In this document: positions 37,223-44,669 of the stretch, in pieces
How the letters are laid out: every line of letters starts with the position of its first letter
Position numbering within the stretch: the first letter of the stretch is position 1
DNA from: Elusimicrobiota bacterium
Lineage (GTDB): Bacteria; Elusimicrobiota; Elusimicrobia; FEN-1173
Assembly (NCBI GenBank): GCA_016715645.1
Contig: JADJZR010000019.1
Span: 4,003 to 68,002 of the forward strand
DNA length: 64,000 nucleotides
Direction of reading: 5' to 3'
The notes under the pieces: model-generated
What the model was told of the DNA's origin: nothing
Databases searched by the model: none
Seen by the model: only the letters and a program-made list of their open reading frames with translations
Made by a program: the position numbers and the translations under genes

Positions 37223-38131
37223 GTGTGCGTGGCCAGCCGACTGCACCGCATGAGCGAACTGCACATGCTGTATGTGACCGACGATCAGGGCCGGCTGATG
37301 GGGGTGTTGACGCCCCGGGCGCTCATCGCGGCGCCGCGGGATATGAGGTTGTCGCACATTATGGGGCCGGTTCAACTCATCAAGATTCGGGCCGACGTGG
37401 ACCAGGAAGAGGCCGCTAAGGTGTTTTCCAAATACAAACTGTTGGCGGCGCCCGTGGTGGATTCCGATAACCGGTTGCTGGGCGTTTTAACCGTCGACGA
37501 CATCCTGCACGTCATCAGCCAGGAGGCCACCGAAGACATCGCCAAAATGGCCGGTACCACGGCGGAAGAGTTGGAAGACGCGTCCGCCTCGCGGGTGGCG
37601 CGTTTGCGCATGCCGTGGTTGGTCACGACCTGTATCGCGGAAGTGGTGGTGGGGGCCATCGTCCACCGGTTCGAAGCCACGTTGGCCCAGGCCGTCGCTC
37701 TGGCGAGTTTCATGCCGCTCATCGCCGCCATGGGGGGCAACGTGGGGACCCAGTCGTCGACGTTGTGCGTGCGGGGGTTGGCCACGGGCCACTTGGTTTT
37801 GAAGGATTGGAAGCGGGTGACAATTCGGGAATTTTTGGCCGGGTTGTATATGGGCGCGGGGTATGGGGTGTTTGTGGGGCTGATCACCGCGGCGGTGCAT
37901 TCCGCCCGGTTCGGATGGGCGTTTCCGGTGGTGGTGGCGACGGCGGTGTTGTTGTCCATGACCGTGGCGTCGACGTTGGGCGCGGTGCAACCGTTTTTGT
38001 TAACCCGTTTTCGCATGGACCCCGCCGTGGCTGTCGGGCCGTTGGTGAGCACCATGACCGATCTGATGAGCGTAACGGCTTACTTATCGCTGGCCACTCT
38101 GGCTCTTTCGTTGGGATGGTTGACCCGCTGA
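37223..38131 (+). CDS. mgtE: MgtE-like magnesium transporter, CBS and membrane part
   Basis: A 302-aa continuation of the previous frame, starting at a GTG directly after the third TAG. It holds the CBS pair (LYVTDDQGRLMGVLTPRALI, LLGVLTVDDILHVI) and the five-helix membrane domain with the family signature AAMGGNVGTQSSTLCVRGLATG. No Shine-Dalgarno site is obvious, so expression would need reinitiation after the stops if the stops are real. It is followed by recO with a TGATG overlap. Confidence 0.85.
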   Translation: MCVASRLHRMSELHMLYVTDDQGRLMGVLTPRALIAAPRDMRLSHIMGPVQLIKIRADVDQEEAAKVFSKYKLLAAPVVDSDNRLLGVLTVDDILHVISQEATEDIAKMAGTTAEELEDASASRVARLRMPWLVTTCIAEVVVGAIVHRFEATLAQAVALASFMPLIAAMGGNVGTQSSTLCVRGLATGHLVLKDWKRVTIREFLAGLYMGAGYGVFVGLITAAVHSARFGWAFPVVVATAVLLSMTVASTLGAVQPFLLTRFRMDPAVAVGPLVSTMTDLMSVTAYLSLATLALSLGWLTR

Positions 38132-38769
38132 TGCAGATGAACGTTGAAGCGGTGGTGTTGTCGGCCCGGGCCGTTTCGGAACAGGACAAACGTCTGGTTC
38201 TGTTTACACGGGAACGGGGCCGCCTGTTCGCCCGGGCATCGGGCGCGTTTCGGCCCGGGGCCAAACTGTCGGCCGCCACCGAACCCGGGGTCCGGGGCCA
38301 GTTTCGACTGTGGTTGGCGGACGGTGCCGCGGGCGGGCGAGTGACCGGCGGTTCGGTGCTCGACGGTCATCCGGCCTTGCGCGGCCAGTGGCCCCGGTTG
38401 ACGGCGGCTCTTTTTTTATGCGAGTGGATGGACCGGTGGACACCGCTTCTGCACCCCGCGCCGGAAAAATTCGATTTGCTGGTGCGCGCTTTGTCAGCGT
38501 TGGAGCGCCACGACGTGGCCGTGGTCCGCGCCGCGTTTTTAACGCAGTTCGCCCGACTCGCCGGATACGGACCTGTTCCAGGTGTGGCTGAAACGGACCT
38601 GGAAGACTGGGACTTTGACGTTCCGGTCACGGGGGCGAATGCCCCCCGGGTGGGGGAACAAGTGATACAATTTCTCGCGCCGTTGCTGGACCGGCCGTTG
38701 CGGACGTTGGCGCATGGGCGGGCCCTGGCGGCCTTTTCAACTAAAGCAAAGGCGATGGTGTTCCCATGA
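38131..38769 (+). CDS. recO: DNA repair protein RecO
   Basis: A 212-aa protein of the RecFOR pathway, which loads RecA on single-stranded DNA. It has an N-terminal OB-fold (EAVVLSARAVSEQDKRLVLFTRERGRLFARASGAFRPG) and a helical C-terminal part (LFLCEWMDRWTPLLHPAPEKFDLL, FARLAGYGPV). The usual RecO zinc-finger cysteines are not seen, as in several phyla. The ATG overlaps the mgtE stop; the last base pairs overlap glyQ (ATGA). Confidence 0.83.
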   Translation: MQMNVEAVVLSARAVSEQDKRLVLFTRERGRLFARASGAFRPGAKLSAATEPGVRGQFRLWLADGAAGGRVTGGSVLDGHPALRGQWPRLTAALFLCEWMDRWTPLLHPAPEKFDLLVRALSALERHDVAVVRAAFLTQFARLAGYGPVPGVAETDLEDWDFDVPVTGANAPRVGEQVIQFLAPLLDRPLRTLAHGRALAAFSTKAKAMVFP

Positions 38770-39611
38770 CGTTTCAAGAGATCATTCTGGCGCTTCACAA
38801 ATTTTGGGCCAAACAAGGATGCCTGTTGTGGCAACCTTACGACACGGAAAAGGGCGCGGGGACATTCAACCCGGCCACTTTTCTTCGCTGTTTGGGCCCG
38901 GCTCCCTGGGCGGCGGCGTATGTCGAACCGTCTCGGCGGCCCACCGACGGCCGATACGGCGAAAATCCCAACCGGCTCCAACATTACTACCAGTATCAGG
39001 TGATCATGAAACCGGCCCCTTCCGACATTCAGAACCTTTATTTATCTTCCTTGAAGACCATCGGCATCGATCCCAAACGGCACGACATTCGGTTCGTGGA
39101 AGACGATTGGGAATCGCCCACCTTGGGAGCCTGGGGGTTGGGCTGGGAAGTGTGGTTGGACGGAATGGAAATCACCCAATTCACTTATTTCCAACAAGTC
39201 GGGGGCATCAACCTCAATCCGATTTCCGTTGAAATCACCTACGGGCTGGAACGGTTGGCCATGTATTCCCAAAAGAAAAACAGCGTTTTCGATGTGTTGT
39301 GGACGCCCCACGTGACGTACGGTCAAGTGCATTTGGAGGACGAGCGGCAGTTTTCCCGATACAACTTCGAGGAAGCCGATGTGTCTCTTTTGCGACGGCA
39401 TTTCGACGATTGGGAAGGGGAAGCCAAACGGTTGTTGGAGAAGGGGTTGGTCCTTCCGGCCTACGACGCGGTGATGAAATGTTCCCATGTCTTCAATCTG
39501 CTGGACGCTCGGGGAGCGATTTCGGTCACGGAACGGGTGACGTACATCGGACGGGTCCGCGGCTTGGCGCGGCGAACGGCGGAAGCCTACGTGGAAGGAG
39601 CGTCCCGATGA
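38766..39611 (+). CDS. glyQ: Glycyl-tRNA synthetase alpha subunit
   Basis: A 281-aa catalytic alpha subunit of the bacterial alpha2-beta2 enzyme. The signature N-terminus is intact: FQEIILALHKFWAKQGCLLWQPYDTEKGAGTFNPATFLR (residues 3-41), with EPSRRPTDGRYGENPNRLQHYYQYQV next. It is coupled on both sides by ATGA overlaps, giving recO-glyQ-glyS. The recO-glyQS order is common in bacteria with the two-subunit enzyme. Confidence 0.97.
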   Translation: MTFQEIILALHKFWAKQGCLLWQPYDTEKGAGTFNPATFLRCLGPAPWAAAYVEPSRRPTDGRYGENPNRLQHYYQYQVIMKPAPSDIQNLYLSSLKTIGIDPKRHDIRFVEDDWESPTLGAWGLGWEVWLDGMEITQFTYFQQVGGINLNPISVEITYGLERLAMYSQKKNSVFDVLWTPHVTYGQVHLEDERQFSRYNFEEADVSLLRRHFDDWEGEAKRLLEKGLVLPAYDAVMKCSHVFNLLDARGAISVTERVTYIGRVRGLARRTAEAYVEGASR

Positions 39612-41737
39612 AAGATCTTTTGTTGGAAATCGGAACCGAAGAAATTCCCGCGCGATTTTTGTCTCCCGCCTTGAAGGCCCTGTCGGAGGACGGGCGGGCC
39701 CGGTTGGAAAAGGCGGGGTTTTCGTTTCAAGAGGTTCGAACCGTGGGCACGCCGCGCCGATTGGCGCTGGTGGTGACGGGGCTGTCGGCCAAGGCCCGGG
39801 ATGTGGAGCAGGAGTTTTTGGGTCCTTCCTTGGCCCAAGCCAAAGACGCCGCCGGCCATTGGACGGGGGCCGCTCAGGGGTTCGCTCGGAACCAGGGGAT
39901 TCCGCTGGAAAAATTGGGCGTGAAAGAAACCGATCGGGGCCCCCGGTTGGTCTTCATTAAAAAGACGCCCGGGGCTCCCGCGGAAAAAGTGCTTCCCTCT
40001 CTTTTTGTGGACCTCATTCGGGCCCTTCCGTTCCCCAAAAGCATGGTGTGGGAGGAAAGCCGAGTGCCGTTTGCTCGGCCGATCCGCTGGATCGTGGCCC
40101 TGTGCGGCGCAAAACCCTTGGCTCTCACCGTGGCGGGGGTTAAATCCGGCCGTCGCACGTTCGGGTTGCGATTTCAATCGGCGCGGCCGTTTGACGTTCC
40201 GTCGCCGGATCGATACGCCGCGTTATTAAAAAACCATTGCGTTATCGTTGACCCCAACGAGCGGCGAAAATTGATTGTCCAGCAAATCGAACACGTGGCC
40301 AAAACCCACCACGGCCACATCCCGTTGGATCGGTACCCGGACCTGCTTGAAGAGGTGTCTCACTTGGTGGAACATCCAGTGGCCGTGGTCGGCAAGTTCG
40401 ACCCCCGTTTTTTGGCGGTTCCGTTGGAGGTGCTGGTTGTTTCCATGAAAAAACACCAAAAATATTTCCCCGTGTTCAAAGACGAATCGTGCCGAGAGTT
40501 GTTGCCCTGTTTCGTGGCCGTGCGCAACGGTCTCTCGGATAACCAAGCCGTGGTGCGGGAAGGGTATGAACGTGTTTTGGCGGCCCGGTTGAGCGACGCG
40601 GCGTTCTTTTTTGGGGAACACGCCAAACGATCGTTGGCGTCGCGGGAAGGGGATTTGGCGGGCGTCGCTTTTCTTTCACCCACGTTGACCTTGAAAGACA
40701 AAACCGAACGGGTGGTTCGGTTGGCCGTCGGGTTGGCGCAGGACACGTTGCGGTTGAGCGCTGACGAAATCAAGGCGGTGGAACGGGCGGCCCGGTTGGC
40801 CAAGGCCGATTTGACAACGGGGTTGGTGGGGGAGTTTCCCGAGTTGCAGGGCACGGTGGGCCGTCTGTACGCCGAGCGGGACAACGAAACCTCGGAGGTG
40901 GCCCGGGCCCTTGAAGAACATTATTGGCCTTTGACGGCCGAGGGGACGCTTCCGTCGTCCGTGGTGTCATCGGTGGTGTCGGTGGCGGATAAACTGGACA
41001 CCTTGGCCGGCAACTTCTTGGCGGGAAAAATTCCTTCGGGGTCCCAAGACCCGTATGGGCTTCGCCGAGCGGCGGTGGGTGTGCTTCGGATTCTGGAATC
41101 CCGCCGCTGGCCGGTCTCCGTGCCGGACTGGGTGGATCGGGCGTTGTCGCTTCTGCCCGCCGGGTTGGGTGACGCCGACAAAGCGCGCCGATCCTTAGCG
41201 GATTTTTTTCAACAGCGATGGGCCGCGTTGGCGTTGGCGCGGGGGTTTCGCTCGGACGAAGTGGACGCGGTGACGTCCGCCGGGTTAACCGATGTGGGGG
41301 ACGCTTGGGCGCGACTGACCGCGATTCGGGACGTCAGACGCCATCCCGATTTCGGTCCGTTGTCGGTGGCGTTTAAACGGGTGGCCAACGTTCTCAAACA
41401 GGCGGAAAAAAAAGGGGACGTTTCGGAGGGCGCGCCCCAAGCGGACTTGTTCCGCGTGGAGGCCGAAACGGTGTTGGCCGCCGAAACATCGTCGGTGGCA
41501 AGCCGGGCGCATCCTTTGTTGGCGGCGCGGGATTACAACGGGTATTTGTCGGCGTTGGTTTCACTTCGGGCGCCGGTGGACGCATTTTTTGTTCAGGCGG
41601 TGGTGATGGACCCGGACCCGGATCTTCGGCGCAATCGGCTGAGGATGTTGGCTTCTGTTCGGGCTCTGTTTGACCGTGTGGCTGACTTTTCTCGGTTACA
41701 GGACACGGCCGGGGCCGCGGTTTTGAGCCGCCCTTGA
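39608..41737 (+). CDS. glyS: Glycyl-tRNA synthetase beta subunit
   Basis: A 709-aa beta subunit needed for tRNA-Gly recognition. It opens with LLLEIGTEEIPARFL; the HD-like stretch and a C-terminal anticodon-binding domain (VEAETVLAAE, DAFFVQAVVMDPDPDLRRNRLRML) are also visible. Starts at ATG 39608, overlapping the glyQ stop. The stop codon overlaps the -35 box of the next promoter. Confidence 0.96.
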   Translation: MKDLLLEIGTEEIPARFLSPALKALSEDGRARLEKAGFSFQEVRTVGTPRRLALVVTGLSAKARDVEQEFLGPSLAQAKDAAGHWTGAAQGFARNQGIPLEKLGVKETDRGPRLVFIKKTPGAPAEKVLPSLFVDLIRALPFPKSMVWEESRVPFARPIRWIVALCGAKPLALTVAGVKSGRRTFGLRFQSARPFDVPSPDRYAALLKNHCVIVDPNERRKLIVQQIEHVAKTHHGHIPLDRYPDLLEEVSHLVEHPVAVVGKFDPRFLAVPLEVLVVSMKKHQKYFPVFKDESCRELLPCFVAVRNGLSDNQAVVREGYERVLAARLSDAAFFFGEHAKRSLASREGDLAGVAFLSPTLTLKDKTERVVRLAVGLAQDTLRLSADEIKAVERAARLAKADLTTGLVGEFPELQGTVGRLYAERDNETSEVARALEEHYWPLTAEGTLPSSVVSSVVSVADKLDTLAGNFLAGKIPSGSQDPYGLRRAAVGVLRILESRRWPVSVPDWVDRALSLLPAGLGDADKARRSLADFFQQRWAALALARGFRSDEVDAVTSAGLTDVGDAWARLTAIRDVRRHPDFGPLSVAFKRVANVLKQAEKKGDVSEGAPQADLFRVEAETVLAAETSSVASRAHPLLAARDYNGYLSALVSLRAPVDAFFVQAVVMDPDPDLRRNRLRMLASVRALFDRVADFSRLQDTAGAAVLSRP

Positions 41738-41762
41738 CAGGTTCTCGTTTATGGATTATAAA
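41734..41762 (+). promoter_or_regulatory. Strong promoter for the LysM-TPR-dprA group
   Basis: TTGACA (41734-41739) and TATAAA (41757-41762) are 17 nt apart, close to consensus. The -35 box overlaps the glyS stop codon. MITE copy G starts 9 nt downstream, so the transcript would begin almost directly with the element. Confidence 0.75.
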
Positions 41763-41771
41763 AGGTTCGCG

Positions 41772-41890
41772 GTAACTACCCAGGTCCCTCATCCGCCCCT
41801 TCGGGGCACCTTCCCCCAAGAGGGGAAGGAAAAACAAAGATTTTCCCTCTCCTCGTGGGAGAGGGCAGGGTGAGGGACCTGAGCAGTTGC
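41772..41890. mobile_element. MITE copy G (short form)
   Basis: A 119-nt element from GTAACTACCCAGGTCCCTCA to GAGCAGTTGC with both palindromes. Flanking 8-mers GGTTCGCG and AGTTCGGT agree at only 5 of 8, so this looks like an older insertion. It occupies most of the leader between the promoter and the ribosome site of the LysM gene. Confidence 0.8.
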
Positions 41891-41922
41891 AGTTCGGTTT
41901 ATATAGACACCAGGAGGTCCCG

Positions 41923-42972
41923 ATGAAGCGTGTATCCGTCCTCGCCCTAGTATTGGCCTTCGCCCCGTTTGTTTGGGCAGAGGAGGCTGTTTCGCCGGAA
42001 GAAGCGGACCTGTCCGTTGACGCCGCGGCGGTTGAACCAGCGGATTCGTCTGTTCCGGTCGCTGACGAAACGGTTGTTGATGCGCCCGCGGCAGAACCCG
42101 TTGTCGATGCGCCCGTGGCAGTGGCCGAGCCGGTGACAGCTGTGGCTCCCGTTGAAAAGCAAGAAATTCCGTCTGAGTCCGTGGCGGTTTCGTCCCATAA
42201 AGTGGTTCGGGGCGACACGTTGTGGGCTTTGGCCGGGTCCTATTTGCAGGATCCTTTTCTCTGGCCCAAGATTTTCGAGGCGAATCGAAGTCTCATTCAG
42301 GACCCGCACTGGATTTACCCGAGCCAAGAGTTCGTGATTCCATCCATGGAAGCGGCGGCGACGATGGCCTCGGCCGAACCCGCGCCGGTGGCGGAGCCGG
42401 TTGCGGCGGCGCCCGTCGTGGAAGCGGAACCTGTTCCTGTGGAAGAACCGGCGGCGGAAGCCCCTACGGCGGTTGCGGCGGAAGACATGGACGTGGAGCC
42501 GGCTCCGGAAAAGAAAATGGTGGAGGCTACGGAGGACCTGGTGGTGGAAGCCCCGGTCGAGGATGAATTGACGAAAGATGCGAACGAGGCCAAAAAGAAG
42601 CGGACCCTGGCGGTGCCCGGGGCCGGGTTTATGGGGGGCGTGGCCGATTCGTTTATTGCCGATGAAAATTGGGAATACGACGGATACGTTCTCCGGGATC
42701 GGGACCAGCGGATGATGATTTCCCAAGGCGACGTGGTCTACTTGAACATCGGAGCGGCATCCGGCGTCAAACCCAAAATGGTGGCCAACCTTTATCGCGT
42801 CGGCAAAAAGGTCCGCGACCCGTACCTTAAAACAAAGTCCGGCCGGATGGTTAAACGGGTGGGCGCCGTGATGGTCACGGGGGCGGTGACCGAAGAGGGG
42901 TGCACCGCCGTGGTGACGAACAGTTTGGAGCCCATTCGCATCGGCGATATTGTTAAATTCTCCGCCCGCTGA
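41923..42972 (+). CDS. Secreted LysM-domain protein with Ala/Pro/Glu/Val-rich linkers
   Basis: A 349-aa protein with a Sec signal peptide (MKRVSVLALVLAFAPFVWA, cleavage after Ala19) and an acidic APEV-rich linker. A LysM peptidoglycan-binding domain lies at about residues 87-138 (HKVVRGDTLWALAGSYLQDP to IYPSQEFVIP). A second low-complexity linker follows. The C-terminal beta domain (residues ~225-349; YDGYVLRDRDQRMMISQGDVVYLNIG) resembles the end region of periplasmic LysM proteins such as Elusimicrobia or FimV-like examples. AGGAGGT gives a strong ribosome site. Probably periplasmic, anchored to peptidoglycan. Confidence 0.85.
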   Translation: MKRVSVLALVLAFAPFVWAEEAVSPEEADLSVDAAAVEPADSSVPVADETVVDAPAAEPVVDAPVAVAEPVTAVAPVEKQEIPSESVAVSSHKVVRGDTLWALAGSYLQDPFLWPKIFEANRSLIQDPHWIYPSQEFVIPSMEAAATMASAEPAPVAEPVAAAPVVEAEPVPVEEPAAEAPTAVAAEDMDVEPAPEKKMVEATEDLVVEAPVEDELTKDANEAKKKRTLAVPGAGFMGGVADSFIADENWEYDGYVLRDRDQRMMISQGDVVYLNIGAASGVKPKMVANLYRVGKKVRDPYLKTKSGRMVKRVGAVMVTGAVTEEGCTAVVTNSLEPIRIGDIVKFSAR

Positions 42973-42978
42973 GTCGAT

Positions 42979-43362
42979 GTGAGCCGCGGCTTTTTATTTT
43001 TTGTTTTGTTGGCCGCGGGCGTGTTTTACGGGTGGGACCGCGGTGTGACGGAAGACGGGATCGGATCGTACATCGTGTCCCGTCCGCCGATTCGCGGGGG
43101 CGACAGGGTTCTTTACGTTTTGGCCGGGTTCCACGAGTTGTGGAACCAAGATAAAAAAGCTCTGCTGAATTATCAGCGATTGATGCGGCATTATCCGAAT
43201 TCGCGTTACGGCGATGAGGCGTGTTTTGGCGTGGCCTCTTCTTACGAGCGGTTGCATCAGAGGGGCAAAGCCCTGGAAGCGTATCGGACGTATTTAAAAA
43301 AATATCCCCAAGGCCGGTTTTTCCGGTCGGTTTCCAACAATATCGGATATCTGGGAGGATGA
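42979..43362 (+). CDS. Small membrane-anchored TPR protein (YfiO/BamD- or YbgF-like)
   Basis: A 127-aa protein with a GTG start 6 nt after the LysM gene. Residues ~4-18 form a hydrophobic signal or anchor; the rest has two TPR-like helical hairpins (ALLNYQRLMRHYPNSRYGDEACFGVASSYERL, then KALEAYRTYLKKYPQG), spread over residues ~54-115. Such repeats occur in envelope proteins of the outer-membrane lipoprotein family. It is too short to be BamD itself. The stop overlaps the dprA start (ATGA). Confidence 0.7.
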   Translation: MSRGFLFFVLLAAGVFYGWDRGVTEDGIGSYIVSRPPIRGGDRVLYVLAGFHELWNQDKKALLNYQRLMRHYPNSRYGDEACFGVASSYERLHQRGKALEAYRTYLKKYPQGRFFRSVSNNIGYLGG

Positions 43363-44657
43363 CGGTTTTCTCAGCCGACCAGCCTGTGTCCCCCATGTTT
43401 CCGACCAACGAAAAAGACGCGCGTCATTTGATTAACCTCACCGATTCGATCGGACCGGTTCGTTTTGCCCGGTTGGTGGAACGGTTCGGATCGGCGGTGG
43501 ACGCGTTGAGGGCGGGGGCCGGGCCCTGGAAAGACGTGGACGGGTTTGGAGTTTCGGCGGGCGACTACTTTCAGGCCGTTGTCGATGCACGGCTGAGATG
43601 GGAAGAAGAAAAGAAAAAGTTAACCGGCTTGGACGTTCGCATCCTGTGCGCTCTCGACGACGAATATCCGGAGCCGTTTCGGACTTTGCGGGACGCTCCG
43701 CCAATTCTCTACGTGCGGGGCGTTTTAAAACATTCTGACAGCATCGGGGTGGCGCTGGTGGGATCGCGCCGATCCACCGCGTACGGTGTGGCGGCCGCCG
43801 AACGGCTGGGTCGGGAACTGGCTCAGGTGGGCGTGACGGTGGTCAGCGGGCTGGCCCGAGGCATTGACGGCGCGGCTCACTCCGCCGCGTTGAAGGCCGG
43901 GGGGCGGACCGTTGGAATTTTGGGAAGCGGATTTGAGCGTTTTTACCCGCCGGAACACCGTCGGTTGTCGGATCAAATGGCTGAAAAGGGCGCGGTGATC
44001 ACGGAATTTCCGTTGACGGCGGGACCGGACGCGGGCCATTTCCCTCGTCGAAACCGATTGATCGCGGCGTTATCGGTGGGAACTGTTGTGGTGGAAGCGT
44101 ATGAGCGGAGCGGGGCTTTGATTACCGCCGGACTGGCGGCCGAATTGGGGCGGGACGTGTTCGCGGTGCCCGGATCCATTTTTTCGCCTGTCAGCCGGGG
44201 CCCTCACCGTCTCATAAAAAACGGAGCCAAACCGGTGGAAAGCGCCATGGACATTCTAGACGAAATCCGCGTCTTTCACACCCTCATGGCCGCCTCAATG
44301 GATAACCCAGTTTCCGCGGAAAAAAAGGAACCCGTTGCGACGACCGCACCCAGATCCGTTGATTTGGTTTCGTCCCCATCGCCAACCGACTCGAACGTTG
44401 GCGCCCAAACGTTCGCCCCCGCTGAAGCGGGCCAAAAGGCCCGTGCCGTTGGCGAAGAGGGCCGAATGGCCCGCCGAAGGGCCCTGATAGGAGAATTGTC
44501 GTTAACTCCGCGGGGGATAGACGGGCTGGCGTGTGCGTTGGGACTGTCAGCGAGCGAAACGGCCCGTGAACTTCTGAAATTGGAACTGGCCGGGCTGGTT
44601 CGGGCCCTGCCGGGGAAACAATATGTGCGAACAGAAATTTCGTTAACGACGGTCTAA
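43359..44657 (+). CDS. dprA: DNA-processing protein DprA/Smf
   Basis: A 432-aa protein that loads RecA onto incoming single-stranded DNA during transformation. The Rossmann core has VGSRRSTAYGVAAAERLG, SGLARGIDGAAHSAAL, GSGFERFYPPEHRRL, ITEFPLTAGPDAGHFPRRNRLIAALS and GRDVFAVPGSI. A C-terminal winged-helix (DML1-like) domain lies at ~375-428. The linker between them (residues ~310-370) is encoded by DNA with three consecutive small hairpins (44418-44472). ATG 43359 overlaps the upstream stop. Confidence 0.93.
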   Translation: MTVFSADQPVSPMFPTNEKDARHLINLTDSIGPVRFARLVERFGSAVDALRAGAGPWKDVDGFGVSAGDYFQAVVDARLRWEEEKKKLTGLDVRILCALDDEYPEPFRTLRDAPPILYVRGVLKHSDSIGVALVGSRRSTAYGVAAAERLGRELAQVGVTVVSGLARGIDGAAHSAALKAGGRTVGILGSGFERFYPPEHRRLSDQMAEKGAVITEFPLTAGPDAGHFPRRNRLIAALSVGTVVVEAYERSGALITAGLAAELGRDVFAVPGSIFSPVSRGPHRLIKNGAKPVESAMDILDEIRVFHTLMAASMDNPVSAEKKEPVATTAPRSVDLVSSPSPTDSNVGAQTFAPAEAGQKARAVGEEGRMARRRALIGELSLTPRGIDGLACALGLSASETARELLKLELAGLVRALPGKQYVRTEISLTTV

Positions 44658-44669
44658 CAAGGGCACCTT

